Positions 34,262-45,713 are shown, counted from the first letter of the stretch. The stretch is DNA of 64,000 bases from Taudactylus pleione (GCA_031769625.1 JAUIMM010000088.1:8189501-8253500); one strand, 5' to 3'. The notes: generated by a model from the sequence alone, not told the origin. Made by a program: numbers and translations.

Positions 34262-34546
34262 CATACTTGCTAACCTTTGGGCTGCCCACTCCGCGATGGG
34301 GCAGCCAGGGCGGCACAGTGGGTGGCGAATTGCAGCAGAGGTAGGTGGTGCTGGGGGCATGGTGACGTGATCATTGTAGCCCCACACCCACTTGCAAATG
34401 TCACGATTACTGGCATTGTGAAGCGGAGGCCGGACACTAATGACACACTGCAACATGAATCGCGTCATCGACCACTTGTAACGTCCACTTCACTTGGGAT
34501 TTTCGGGAGCACCCTCGCCCTTCCTGGAGAGTAGGCAACTATCGTT
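34262..34546 (+). mobile_element. Interspersed repeat, 'catacttgctaacc...gagtaggcaac' family
   Basis: It starts 'catacttgctaacctttgg', ends 'ggagagtaggcaactatcg', and has a GC-rich centre with 'ggtgacgtgatcattg'. Relatives are at 49525-49880 and 39462-39775. The shared ends, rather than the centre, define the family. Confidence 0.6.
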
Positions 34547-34598
34547 TAGATGCATTTGTAAAATGTTTTTTTTGATAGGTCAAATAATTGATAGGTTA

Positions 34599-34599
<1 letters not shown>

Positions 34600-34632
<33 letters not shown>
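34600..34632. repeat. (AAT)n microsatellite
   Basis: About ten uninterrupted 'ata' triplets. Confidence 0.95.
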
Positions 34633-34633
<1 letters not shown>

Positions 34634-35909
34634 TGATAGAAAACTTCAATGTTGAAGCATCATTTACTCCAAATCACTGCATCTGATTTAAAGCGTTTCG
34701 GAAAGACAACCAATGAGTGATATTTAGAGGGGCACTTGTAGAGACCAGTAGCCTCTTATATCTTGATTTAAAGGTTTTACAAGCTCATCTTATCTTTTCA
34801 TGGTACATACTGTAGGGATGGTGCATGATACGGGGCCATGTTAAGGTGTACCTACCTAAAAACACCTTTGCAGTGCCAGCGGAAGCGGCACAGCACATAT
34901 TAGGGAGGCATATTGGTGACTGACCACTGAAATGCTGCACCAGTAACAAAGCAGTCACACACTGTAGTTGAGGCAGAGATTAAATGGTAAATTGTAAGAC
35001 AGCCTATCAAAGTGCCTGCTCTCACATTGTGCAGGTGACGGGTAACTAGTTTTTCATAAAATGTTCTCTTAGTTTATGTGATTCTTTTATAGCTTGCACT
35101 AATGGTGCATATTTCAATCACACTGCCATTTTATTCAGAATTAGGTACTCCTAGTACATTTCTTTTTTATTTATACTTAGTGTACTTTCATGTCTTCTCC
35201 AAACACCACCTTACAATGGTCTGTACAATTGTTTTTTTCTCCTTTACTGCCACCATGTGGTTGCTGATGAATGTACAGTCCTTAAAGAAGTCAAATAAGC
35301 AAAATAATTAATATAATTTTGCCATCTGAAAAGTGCAAAGGAGAAGGCACAAATTGTCTCTCTGTCAGTTCAGAGCTGGTGTAATCCTTCAGCAGAGTGG
35401 AAATGTCACGTTAATTTCAGCAATCTTTCTTCTCAAAATAAAACCACTTAATGTATTGCCAAAAATCTAGGTATATCATTGTGTCAAATTCGTACTTTGT
35501 AAATCTATGCTACTTAGAGGCAATAGAAGTCCACTATATAGAATTTTGTGTTGTGTCCTAAAGATATGAGGCCTTATAAGACATTTTGCACAATATACAG
35601 TAGGGGCCATAGCTGGAAATAAATCTGCGTACATTGCTCAAAATAAACCATGTTTGAGAAACGTTCCAAATCCTTAGCATTTGTACGTTTGAGGGTTATG
35701 GGCACGTCTAACCTTTCCTGATTGTTTTCTCCCTGAAATGTTTTGCTGTTATGTTCAAATTAGATGCTATTGTTTTATTGGCTTGTAATTGTTCTACATC
35801 AGAAGTGCACAACCTGTGGGTCCAGGTCCAAAGTGAATTGCCACAATATTTATTGTGTACTACAGTGTATTGGGCACTGCTTCTTATGGGTCCAAAAAAA
35901 CTGAACATC
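34633..35909. other. Low-copy DNA, no gene recognised
   Basis: Unique-looking AT-rich DNA. It contains one CTCF-like motif (35246-35260) listed separately. I recognise no coding domain. Confidence 0.35.
35246..35260 (-). promoter_or_regulatory. CTCF-like motif (weak)
   Basis: The minus strand reads 'ccacatggtggcagt', agreeing with the vertebrate CTCF core CCASYAGRKGGCRSY at 13 of 15 positions. A motif alone does not show occupancy. Confidence 0.2.
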
Positions 35910-36090
35910 GGGGTATATTTACTAATAAGCGAGTTGTCAAAGCTACTGATCATTGTCAGCTTTCACCAATAGTTTTAAAACGGCAATAGAAATGAATGCT
36001 AAATAAGGCTTACTTAGAATTCATTCCTATCCTCGTTGTAAAACTATCAGACAAAGCCGCCGACAACATGCTCCTTAGTAAATATACCCG
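35910..36090. mobile_element. MITE with 'gggtatatttactaa' ends, about 180 bp
   Basis: The left 'cggggtatatttactaa' and right 'ttagtaaatatacccg' are inverse. Inner pairing ('agcctta' near 36005) is partial. It is non-coding. Confidence 0.75.
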
Positions 36091-36334
36091 TTGGGGTCAC
36101 TGAACAATAGAAAACTGACACTTGAAAAAGCTATTCTAAACAATTTGAAAGGTTTATATGCATTATAATGAGTCTGACCACTTGGGTTAATTCTCAAGAA
36201 TTACTTTTTTTTTTCAAAATTTTAGTTGGTCAAAATTTTGTTTGTTAATAAGCTTAAAATGTATGCCCTATTCATTTCATTCCAAAAAACTGGTTGCAGA
36301 CACCAACATTTTTCTGAATGTGTATATAAATTGA

Positions 36335-36335
36335 A

Positions 36336-36377
<42 letters not shown>

Positions 36378-36895
36378 CATTATTATTAATTTTATTTGTA
36401 TGGCACCACAAGAGGCCCACATCATCTTACAAAGTACATTACCAGAATGATCAAGACTAGAAACAAGTGACTTACAGTATAGTATAGAACATTGCAGGAC
36501 ATGATTTATAAACATTGCTGCAACAGCGGTAATAATATCCAATTAAACAACAGGGCAGCAGAAACCAAGTGTTAGGTGACATTGTAGGCAGGATGGAGTA
36601 GATGATGGTATAAGTCAGGGAAGGAAATGCACATGAGGGAAGAGGGCCCTGCTTGTGAGAGCTTACATTCTAAAGGAAAGGAGCAGACAGACAGGGGTGA
36701 CACAGATGGAAAGACAGTGAGCATAGAGCAAGAGGAAGTAGGTTAGGATGAGAGCTCGATGTTTTTTTAGGAAGAAGTGGGTCTTAAGAGCCCTTCTGAA
36801 GTTCTGTAGAGAGGAGGGGAGTATGATAAAAAAAAAGGAGAGAATTCCAGAGGTAGGGAGTAGCACTGTCAGAAGAATATGATTTTATCCTTTAA
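36335..36895. repeat. Interspersed repeat with (TTA)n head
   Basis: A (TTA)n tract (36338-36382) leads into 'atttgtatggcacc', 'gagagcttacattctaaagg', 'gggtcttaagagccctt' and 'gaattccagaggtaggg'. I recognise this pattern as a common anamniote interspersed repeat type but cannot name the class. The frames in it are incidental. Confidence 0.5.
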
Positions 36896-37519
36896 CATAG
36901 TGATCCTTAAACACTTTGCTTGGCCTTGCAAGAACTACTGCTCGCAAATCAAAAATAATTGCATATACTCAGTGAGAGGTGTGTTCAAATGCCACAGATT
37001 TTTGTATGTCAGATACTGTCTGATGAATTCCAAAGTAATTTAGCATATTTGTATAGTGCAGAGAGATAAAAGATTCATTCATACTGGTTCTTCGAAATTA
37101 CATAAGCCTATGGACTTTGGTTACCTGTGTAGCACAAAGAACTCAATTACCTGCTTGTGGTGGGCATTTATGATATGTACACTAACGATTTTGCTGCCCC
37201 AGCTTTTCCCTTGGGTATCAGTGATAATCAGAACAATTACCTGCTAGTGAATGCGGAAGATCAACATTCTCCAGACAGATGATAATAGAACTATGTGTGT
37301 GCATCATATATCCTACAGGTTGTCAGACAGATTTTCTATTCTGAAATGTTAGAAAATTCAGGCAAATACAGTTTTATCACTAATTCCCTCCCTCCTACTA
37401 ACTAATTGAATGGGTACTACTTCTCCAAGCAGCTGTGCTAACCAGTGATGCAATCTCTTGTTTTTTTATGATTTTATTAAAACTTACTAATAGTTAGCAT
37501 TACTATCCTATACTATCCT
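36896..37519. other. Low-copy DNA, no gene recognised
   Basis: No repeat terminus, RNA gene or coding domain was seen. Confidence 0.35.
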
Positions 37520-37810
37520 GTTTCAAACCTACTCTCAAGCCTACTCTCCGAAAACATTTGCAAGGTTCCTGAATCTTGGTGGCTCTTCCACTCGCCCAGA
37601 AGTGCATGCTGTCCACAGAAACCCAGTGCCGCTAACTTCCCCAGTGAAGTGGGTGGTATGCACAGCATGATGACGCGATTTGCGCTGAAATGCGTCATCC
37701 TAGCCTTACCCTCTTCTGGGGCTCTGCTTTATGCTTCCAGTAATTGCATCATTGTATAGTGGGGGGAGGGGCCACAATGACGCAATCTCAGCACCACGCC
37801 CCAGTGCAGT
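37520..37810 (-). mobile_element. Probable repeat of the 'aggcaact/ctctccg' GC-rich family
   Basis: It includes 'ctctccgaaaacatttgc', 'gcatgatgacgcgatttg' and 'ggggccacaatgacgcaat', recalling the centres of 10085-10418 and 49525-49880. Ends are not resolved. Confidence 0.35.
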
Positions 37811-38440
37811 CTCCTCTCCTGCCGTCTTCTCTATCTACAGCAACATAAGGCTCAGTAATAGTTTTAACTGACTTCTATGTGTATTAAATGTAGTAAAGTT
37901 CATAATGTACTCAGTGTGCGCATATATGTCCATAGAGATTATTGTCATTCTGCCACTTACTTTTTCCTCCCCCTGAATGAGTAGAACAAGGTTTGCTAAC
38001 ATTGATCAAGTACAGTAAGGGTGTGTTTGTAAAAACACATTTATATGATTGAGATAGATAAATAATTTGCAGGTGGTCAGAGACAGAAGCATTAAGGGAA
38101 TGAAGATGATGACCAGTGCATTAGCAATACGCTTATGACTGTCTATTTGCTAACTCTCCCTTGTCATGGATCGGTGCTTCCTTCATCACTTGGGTACAGA
38201 TAACACTTTTCTCAGCAAGTTTATGATTTTATTTGTATTACTGTATATACATGGCAATTGTTTCTACTTGAATTGATGCCTAATATCATAAGTGGGTGCA
38301 GGTGGCACATACTGTAAGTGCCTGTGATGCGTGACTGGAATAACCCGGATGCATATGCTACTGTTGACAATCGGAACACATCTTAAGCTCTGCATAGGGA
38401 AGAAATACACCATTTTTATGTATTTTAGAGTCATTTATGC
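37811..38440. other. Low-copy DNA, no gene recognised
   Basis: AT-rich sequence without recognisable features. Confidence 0.35.
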
Positions 38441-38745
38441 TGATTTTTGACCAGCTCTGAATCAGATCCTGAGTGCACATATGATAAACATGCTTCGTAC
38501 GGAATCCCCACCCGCTGATTTCTGAAAAATGTAGCCCATATGCTACAGAGGCTAATGCCATCTGAAATCCAATAGCCTAGCAGCCCCCATAGAAACCTAT
38601 GGAGGCTGCTTCTGTTGGAAATAGATGGACGGCGCAGATCTGTCGCAGTCCCTCCGTGTTACATTCAGGGGATACTTAATATTTGCGGGTACTTCCCCCC
38701 CAAAAAAACACCCGTAAATATTATTTCATAAATAGGCCCCTAAAT
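38441..38745. mobile_element. Possible MITE ending 'aataggccccta'
   Basis: The right end 'ttcataaataggcccct' resembles other foldback ends, and the interior has short inverted segments ('aaatgtagcccat', 'aatatttgcgggt...acccgtaaatatt'). The left end is not defined. Confidence 0.3.
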
Positions 38746-38918
38746 GTGGCAAATGGGCCCCACAGTGACTAATGACAAGGTTCATGACCCTCTCCATTGC
38801 CTGAGAACCTCTGATGTAACATGGACATTATCTATTACACTTGTGACTCACATCATGCAAAAACTTGTACGGCATTGTTGTAAAGCTAACATACGTTGCA
38901 CTTCTATCTTGTGTATTT

Positions 38919-38933
38919 GCTGCCATCTTCTGG
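38919..38933 (-). promoter_or_regulatory. CTCF-like motif
   Basis: The minus strand reads 'ccagaagatggcagc', matching the vertebrate CTCF core CCASYAGRKGGCRSY at 14 of 15 positions. It is the best such match I noticed, and it lies in low-copy DNA. Confidence 0.35.
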
Positions 38934-39461
38934 AAAGCTGGTGAAAAGATTGTAAGAAAGGCCTTTTTTTTTTACTATACAGATATACTGCTTCATGTGG
39001 CCTATTTGTGAGATGAACACTTATTGCCACGATTTTACATTATATAAATAAATAATAATTTATCAAATTAATATTTATGTTCTAGGGATGGAGCAATAGG
39101 CCCATTCATTTTGTGAGGGTCCAGGATTGTGCTATTTGAACCTTTCTAACTTCTGTGGCTGAATTTGAGCTCCAGAGGCAGGTAGACAAGATCCCCAGCC
39201 AGCAGTCTCCTGGCCACTGAGTGGAAGCCTTTTAGAGGTCCAATGAAACAATTAGCTGGTTGTACTGGCCAGCTCTCTCTCTCTCTGCTCCTCCTCATGC
39301 AACTCTGCTGTAGGAGACTGTATGGCAGGACATTCTGTTTCCCTGGAAGGACTAGAGAAACCAGCAGTCCACGGAGGGCTCCTGATCCCCTGGACTGCAG
39401 GTAAACGCATTTTCCTTTAAATACATCTAGACACATTTTACATTATATGTATATAAAGTTA

Positions 39462-39775
39462 AACCATAATTGCCTACCTTGCAGAACTCCTCCCTGGGTG
39501 CACCCCAGAGAGGAGATTCTGCAAACATCTTTGGGGGTGGGGTACTACCACAGGAAAAGGCTGCGATTTGCGGGTCCACGAGGAGGGGGTGGGGCTAAAT
39601 TATGTAATTTGTGTCATTTTAGCCCCGCTCCCTCCTGACAGACCCGTGAATTCCTAGGAAAATGGGAAGTGAACGGGATGTTGGAAATCTGCCTACAATT
39701 TTGGGGGTGCGGGGGGCTACCTGTAAAATCAAGAGCCTCCCGCAAATTCCGGGAGTGTAGGAAAGTATGACTTAA
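39462..39775. mobile_element. Interspersed repeat, 'ttgcctacc...gtgtaggaaagtatg' family
   Basis: 'attgcctaccttgcagaact' at the left and 'ccgggagtgtaggaaagtat' at the right are eroded inverses. The interior has 'ggtggggctaaattatgtaa' near the centre. It is related to 34262-34546 and 49525-49880. Confidence 0.5.
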
Positions 39776-39779
39776 ACAC

Positions 39780-40250
39780 GTGAAATATATGTACACACTG
39801 CGCCTGTGCACACCATCAGGCTTTACACACAGGCATTGCAGCCCGGGATGTACCTTTTCTGGTTACAGTGTCTCACACACTTTTACACATAAATACATTT
39901 TATTTATTATACAGACATTTGCAGACACTAATCCCAGAGCTCAGCGCTGGGACTTTAACCATGTTACTGCTGGTGGTCCAGGGAGCTCCCCCTCCTGCAG
40001 TCTGGGTAGTGCTGAGGTCCTCCCCAGGTGTAGCGCAACGCACCTTGCTTAACTGCCCAAATTGCCGTAGCTGCTGGACTCAGTCAGGCTACAGCGCTCA
40101 TCTGCTGTCCCCTTCTCCACATCGCTGGGAGACGTGTGTGCCACTCATAGACCTGCAGCCAGGGAAATTATCTAGCTGCAGCGGCTCCCTGCAGTTCTGT
40201 TGGTTCCCAGCAGTTGGCACACAGCCCAGAAGCCGGGGACAATAGCTAGT
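39780..40250 (+). other. Unclassified GC-balanced segment with a 125-codon frame
   Basis: The frame 39868-40245 is open but leucine/serine/proline-rich without a domain I recognise. A second frame overlaps it. No repeat end was identified. It is more likely chance than a gene. Confidence 0.2.
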
Positions 40251-40480
40251 CCGGGGCTATTGGCGTATCCAAAACACTTTACATTTGTACATTAAGCATC
40301 ACCCCGCCATCAAAGATAATCTGGGGCTGCGGCTCACATAAGTTCACTACCTGGTACCGGTAACATATTTCAAAATGACGACTAGACTATATACTGTATA
40401 GAATTTACAGTGTGTACATACATAGACTATGGAGAGTGGGCGCTGTTTGCCAGGACCTTGGAGTATTAAAAGAAATTATA

Positions 40481-42110
40481 CAGTCAGGTCCATAAATATT
40501 GGGACATTGACAGAATTTTCATATTTTGGCCTCTATTCACCACCACAATGGCTTTGAAATGAAACAAACAAGATGTGATTTAACTGCAGACTTTCAGATT
40601 TCATTTGAGGGTAATTACACCCAAATCAGGTGAACGGTGTAGAAATTACAACGGTTTCTATATGTGCCTCCCACTTTTTATGGGGCCAAAAGTAATGGGA
40701 CAAACTAAACAATCCTAACTCTAACTTTCACTTTTTAATACTTTGTTGCAAATCCTTTGCAGGCAATTACAGCCTGAAGTCTGGAACGCATAGACATCAC
40801 CAGACGCTGGGTTTAATACCTGGTGATGCTCTGCCAGGCCTCTACTGCAAATGTCTTCAGTTCCTGCTTGTTCTTGGGGCATTTTCCCTTCAGTTTTGTC
40901 TTCATCAAGTGAAATGCATGCTCAATCGGATTCAGGTCAGCGGATTGACTTGGCCATTGCATAACATTCCACTTTTTAGCCTTAAAAAACTCCTTGGTTG
41001 CTTATGCAGTATGCTTAGGGTCATTGTCCATCTGCACTGTGAAGCGCCGTCCAATGAGTTCTGAAGTATTTGACTAAATATGAGCATATAATATTGCCCG
41101 AAACACTTCAGAATTCATTCTGCTGCTTTTGTCAGCAGTCACATCATCAATAAATACAAGGGAACCAGTTCCATTGGCAGCCATACATGCCCACGCCATG
41201 ACACTACCACCACCATGCTTCACTGATGAGGATCATGAGCAGTTCCTTTCCTTCTCTTCTCTTCCCATCACTCTGGTACAAGTTGATCTTTGTCTTATCT
41301 GTCCATAGGATGTTGTTCCAGAACTGTAATGGCTTTTTTAGATGTTGTTTGGCAAACTCTAATCTGGTCTTCCTGTTTTTGTGGCTCACCAATGGTTTGC
41401 ATCTTGTGGTGAACCCTCTATATTCACTCTTGTGAAGTCTTCTCTTGATTGTTAACTTTGACACATATACACCTACCTCCTGGAGAGTGTTCTTGATTTG
41501 GCCAACTGTTGTGAAGGGGTTTTTCTTCACCAAGGAAATAATTCTTTTGTCATCCACCATAATGTTTTCCGTGGTCTTCCGGGTCTTTTGGTGTTGCTGA
41601 GCTCTCCGGTGCGTTCTTTCTTTTTAAGAATGTTCCAAACAGTTGATTTGGCCACACCTAATGTTTTTGCTATCTCTCTGATGGGTTTGTGTTGATTTTT
41701 CAGCCTAATGATGACTTGCTTCACTGATAGTGACAGCTCTTTGGGTCTCATATTGAGAGTTGATAGCAACTGATTCCAAATGTAAATGTCACACCTAGAG
41801 TCAACTCCAGACCTTTTACCTGCTTAATTGATAATGAAATAATGAGGGAATAGCTCACACCTGTCCATGAAATAGCTTTTGAGTTGATAGTCCCATTACT
41901 TTTGGTCCCTTAAAAAGTGGGAGGCACATATAGAAACCGTTGTAATTCCTACACCGTTCACCCGATTTGGATGTAATTACCCTCAAATTAAATCTGAAAG
42001 TCTGCAGTTAAAGCACATCTTGTTTGTTTCATTTCAAAACCATTGTGGTGGTGAATAGAGGCCAAAATCTGAAAATTCTGTCAATGTCCCAATATTTATG
42101 GACCTGACAA
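40481..42110 (-). mobile_element. Tc1-like element, DD34E, with about 210-bp inverted repeats
   Basis: Termini are 'cagtcaggtccataaatatt' and its complement ending 'ggacctgacaa'. The dinucleotide TA is duplicated at 40479-40480 and 42111-42112. Inverted repeats extend about 210 bp on each side to near 'aaaaagtgggaggcacata', so the copy has the long-TIR (IR/DR-like) architecture. The transposase is on the minus strand. Confidence 0.95.
40735..41769 (-). pseudogene. Tc1-like transposase, DD34E, inactivated
   Basis: This is a near full-length transposase gene read from 41769 down to a TAA at 40735-40737. The N-terminal helix-turn-helix (KQVIIRLKNQHKPIREIAKTL) and the GRPR motif (KRPGRPRKT) are present. 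After a frameshift near 41555 the second paired-type subdomain continues in 41204-41560. Catalytic residues are Asp at 41297-41299 (LWTDKTKINLY), Asp at 41026-41028 (QMDNDPKH) and Glu at 40921-40923 (SADLNPIEHAF), with 34 residues between the last two. A second frameshift lies between the first and second Asp. Stops occur at 41074-41076 and 41002-41004. The usual SPDLNPIE motif has Pro changed to Ala. It cannot make an active protein. Confidence 0.93.
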
Positions 42111-42424
42111 TATGTATTTTTTTCTCACCATAATAATATGGATGTAGAGATTCATGTAGGTTTGCTCAAAAATAATAGAGCACATTTATTTTCATTTTAA
42201 AAGCATTACCTAGGGAACAGCAAGCAAAAATAGCACAAAATACAGTTTTCTATGACTGTTCCTATAGTTACATTACTTTAATGTAGCGCCAAAAATGTAC
42301 CCTACAATTTCATTTACTAGTTCTGAGTATGCCAGTATGAAATACGTGCACTCTCACCAAGGTCTGATGTGGTTAAAGGGAACAGAATCAAAGTACTTTA
42401 CAGTAATCCTTAGGAGACGGGCCA

Positions 42425-42426
<2 letters not shown>

Positions 42427-42510
<84 letters not shown>
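42427..42510. repeat. (CA)n microsatellite
   Basis: About 85 bp of CA dinucleotides with single interruptions. Confidence 0.97.
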
Positions 42511-42515
<5 letters not shown>

Positions 42516-42980
42516 ATTTGCAATGCTCCATAAAGTTAGAGCTACATTACCTGACTGCCAGCAGTGCTGATATAAAAGGAAGTGATAGGATGAGGATAGT
42601 GACAACAAGTCCTGTCATTCACGAAGTCAGAATAAATATGAGGAACTGAAAATCCTTGGAATTGACTTAGAGAAGGTGCAATGGAAAAAAAATATTTGGT
42701 TATAGGAAAGTGTAGTGTAGTGAACCAGTGGAAGAGGCCAGTAGAACAATCAGATGTATAAGAAAAGGTGTAATCAGCAGGAAAGAGGAAGTTATATTGT
42801 CACTCGATAAGACACTGGTAAGCTCTCATTATGAGTACTATGTACAGTAAAGGAGGCCCTATCTCCAAAATTACATTAACCTAATAGAGAAAAGTCAGAG
42901 AAACTCAATGAAAGAGGAATAGTATCCCTGCAATTATGGTGAGGTTCAGTAATATAATTCAAGATTGCATGGGATTCTGC

Positions 42981-42985
<5 letters not shown>
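42511..42985. other. Low-copy DNA, nothing recognised
   Basis: No repeat ends, RNA genes or coding signatures were seen. It runs into a (TA)n tract. Confidence 0.35.

Positions 42986-43032
<47 letters not shown>
42986..43032. repeat. (TA)n microsatellite
   Basis: Alternating TA directly before a foldback element. Confidence 0.95.
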
Positions 43033-43033
<1 letters not shown>

Positions 43034-43036
<3 letters not shown>

Positions 43037-43408
43037 TGTATCCACATACATCTACCCTCCGTGAGGCAAAAGTTGCATTACACAAGTTATAATGCGTGTG
43101 CGCCGTGTGACTCGGTAGCACCGAGCATCTTTTCGTGCGACTTTTTCTTCAAATGCATCGTATTCCCACAGCAGCTTCTGCTGAATAAAATGATATGTGG
43201 CATGCCTATGTTCTGTGTGCGACTGCGGGTGTATCTGCATGCTAAACACTACGTTACACTGTCAGCAGCATTGCTGTGCAAACAAGACGCATTTGAAGGG
43301 AAAAAGTCGCACGAAAGGACGCTCAGAGCTACCAAGTCACGCCATGGCACGACGCGACTATAAGGGCTGTCTAATGCGCAAGGAGGCTAGACGTATAAGG
43401 ACACATCT
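43034..43408. mobile_element. Foldback element between microsatellites
   Basis: Ends 'agatgtatccacatac' and 'gtataaggacacatct' are inverse. Inner arms pair 'tcgtgcgactttttcttcaa' with 'gaagggaaaaagtcgcacga', and 'ggcatgcc' lies at the centre. It is bounded by (TA)n on the left and by (ATCT)n then (TA)n on the right. Confidence 0.75.
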
Positions 43409-43457
43409 ATCTATCTATCTATCTATCTATCTATATATATATATATATATATATAAA
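43408..43457. repeat. (ATCT)n then (TA)n microsatellite
   Basis: About seven 'atct' units followed by TA repeats. Confidence 0.95.
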
Positions 43458-43459
43458 CA

Positions 43460-43688
43460 AAACACTAACACTTCCTGAAGCAGCAAAGTGTAAACCAGCA
43501 CTCACGTTTAGTAGGTAGAAATGTTCCTTTGGTTCCCGAGGAAAACTGACATTACAGTTGAAACGGACATCGGGCTGTTGCAGCGCTGCTGCTTGTCACT
43601 GTGTGAATAAAGGAATATTTCTACCTGCTAAACGTGAGTGCTGGTTTTTACACTTTGCTGCTTCAGGAAGTGTTAGTGGTTTATGTTT
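43460..43688. mobile_element. Foldback element, about 70-bp arms
   Basis: 'cactaacacttcctgaagca' with 'caaagtgtaaaccagcactc' and 'acgtttagtaggtagaaat' on the left pair with 'atttctacctgctaaacgt' and 'tgcttcaggaagtgttagtg' on the right. The loop region is about 80 bp. Confidence 0.85.
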
Positions 43689-43736
43689 TGTTTAGGACGG
43701 TGTACCCCCTTGCCTATTATGAATGAGTGCTACCTT

Positions 43737-43741
<5 letters not shown>

Positions 43742-43783
<42 letters not shown>

Positions 43784-44025
43784 CCAATACTAAAAGCGGA
43801 ATGAAAAATACACTAGATACTCATAGCTGAGTTAAGTGACATTTCAGCGCCTTTAGCGGTTTTATCAAGCTAATGATGTGAAGTCCTAGGATTTTTCCTA
43901 GGACAAGGGGTGAGGTCTCCAACGTGTTTAGTCTGAAGAAGTCAGCAGACGAAACGTGTTGGGAACCTCACCCCTTGTCCTAGTAAATATCCTATACTTT
44001 GACTCAGATAAGCCTTTATTTTATT
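43742..44025. repeat. (TA)n plus microsatellite-associated repeat
   Basis: A TA tract (43742-43781) is followed by 'aagcggaatgaaaaatac', 'tcagcgcctttagcggtttt' and 'gtctgaagaagtcagcagac', 'gaaacgtgttggg'. 'ctaggacaaggggtgaggt' and its inverse 'acctcaccccttgtcctag' bracket the centre, so this is another foldback. Confidence 0.65.
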
Positions 44026-44406
44026 CTCCTGCAAAAAATTTTTTTTTCCTTTTTTACTGATTTGTATATTTTATTGAACTGGCTATTTTATTGAGGGAAT
44101 TTCCCTCACTTAGCAGTTCCATGTTTATACTATTCTTGTATTCTTATTTGTTTTAAAATCCCTGGAATAAATTGTACACTTTTAATTTCATATAGGTATT
44201 TACAGTGTTTATTTGCACTGATTTTATGCTTTTAAATTATTTAAAACAATTCTTCTAATCACTATTATGCACCTATTATGCACTTTATCTAATAGCACTT
44301 TGCACATAGGGTTGTCTACATATCCCAAAAATTCTGTTGTTGGATATACACCCTTAAAACACTTTTTGCATATAACTAGCGGAATTGTCACCAAGTCGAT
44401 CTCCCC
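44026..44406. other. AT-rich DNA, nothing recognised
   Basis: No repeat end or coding signature was seen. It ends at another (TA)n tract (44407-44460). Confidence 0.35.
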
Positions 44407-44410
44407 CTAT

Positions 44411-44462
<52 letters not shown>

Positions 44463-45440
44463 TAGAGATGTCAAAACCTCACCTCCATGTTTTGTTTTCG
44501 TGTTTTGGATTTGGATTTTTTCCTAAAAAAATCATAAAAACTGCTGAAATCACATAAAATGGGCCTTTTTGTCCCTACAGCAAAATTAACCTCAATAACA
44601 TTTATTTCCAGTAAATTTTGACCACCTCACAATATTATTTGCTTCATCTAGTTAAGGCCAAAAGGTTGCATCCAGCCAGCTGGCTGACTAAGTGATACAG
44701 TGGGCGGCACTAACATGTGGCAGTTCAGCTTCTAATTTCCAATACGGATACAGTGTGTTATACAGTGTTGGTTGGATACACCAATAGTGCACTTACTGTG
44801 ACAGCAGTGTCGGTAGAGCGGGGTTGCTGACGGTGTCCTCAGTACATGGAATGGCAGTGCTGCGGTGCTGGCAGTGTCCTCAGTGAAGGGTAACGGTGAT
44901 GTCGGCAGTGTGGGGGTGCCAGCAGTGTCTTTAGTGCAGGTTTGCTGGCTGTGTCGGCAGTGTGGGGGTTGCTGGCATTGTCCTCAGTACATGGAATGTC
45001 AGTGCTGCGGTGCTGGCAGTGCTCTCAGTGTAGGGTGTCGGCAGAGCAGAGGTGCCAGCAGTGTCATCAGTGCAGGTTTGCTGACTGTGTCGGCAGTACA
45101 GGGGTATTCTCAATGCAGGGTGCCGGCGGTGTCGCCAGAGCGGGGGTGCCAGTAGTGTCCTCAGTGCAGGTTTGCTGACTGTGTCGGCAGCGCAGGGGTG
45201 TTCCCAATGCAGGGTGGTGGCGGTGCCAGCAGAGCGGGGGTGCCAGCGATGTCCTCAGTGCACGTGTCCTCAGTGTGGGAGTGACAGCAGTGTGGGGGTC
45301 GCTGACGGTGTCCTCAGTACGTGGGGCGGCACTGCTGGCAGCGGTGGTATCGGGAGCGGGGGATGCTGCCAGTGGGGGTGCCGATGGTGTCGGCAGCGGG
45401 GGGTGCCGGTGGTGTCAGGCGGCAGGGATGGCGGGCGCCA
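44463..45440 (-). mobile_element. hAT end fragment with minisatellite
   Basis: 44463-44720 ('tagagatgtcaaaacctc', 'tgttttggatttgg', 'aaaaggttgcatccagc', 'gtgggcggcactaacatgtg') parallels the left 350 bp of the hAT element at 56946, so this is the 3' end of a minus-oriented copy. It leads into a minisatellite (about 44800-45430) with units on 'gcagtgtcctcagtgcaggt' and 'gctgactgtgtcggcag'. No transposase sequence is seen. Confidence 0.7.
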
Positions 45441-45470
45441 TCTTCTCTTTCTTCTGTGTGCATTTTCAAT

Positions 45471-45536
45471 GGGCTTAACGCTGCTTGACTGAGAGCCGTG
45501 ACAGACGGCTCTCTCAGCCAATCAGCGTTAAGCCCG
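45471..45536. repeat. Strong hairpin
   Basis: The outer arms 'gggcttaacgctg' and 'cagcgttaagccc' enclose the inner arms 'ctgagagccg' and 'cggctctctcag' around a short loop. It lies just after the hAT minisatellite. I cannot tell whether it belongs to that element. Confidence 0.75.
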
Positions 45537-45709
45537 CTCAATACAAAACCTCGCAACCCGACAGCGGAGATGTGCAATTGATTCAAAGAAGTGAACAAAT
45601 ACTTAGCACTTTATTCTTTCATAAATATAACCAAAGGTTGTCTCTGGTCAAGGACCTCAAGACCAACAATCTGCCACAAGGTCAGCCATAATGTAGACAC
45701 AGATTTAAA

Positions 45710-45713
<4 letters not shown>

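Noticed and set aside
39868..40245. 125-codon frame as a possible gene
   Set aside because: There is no homology I recognise, a second overlapping frame is open, and no splice or promoter context was found. It is kept only as an unclassified segment.
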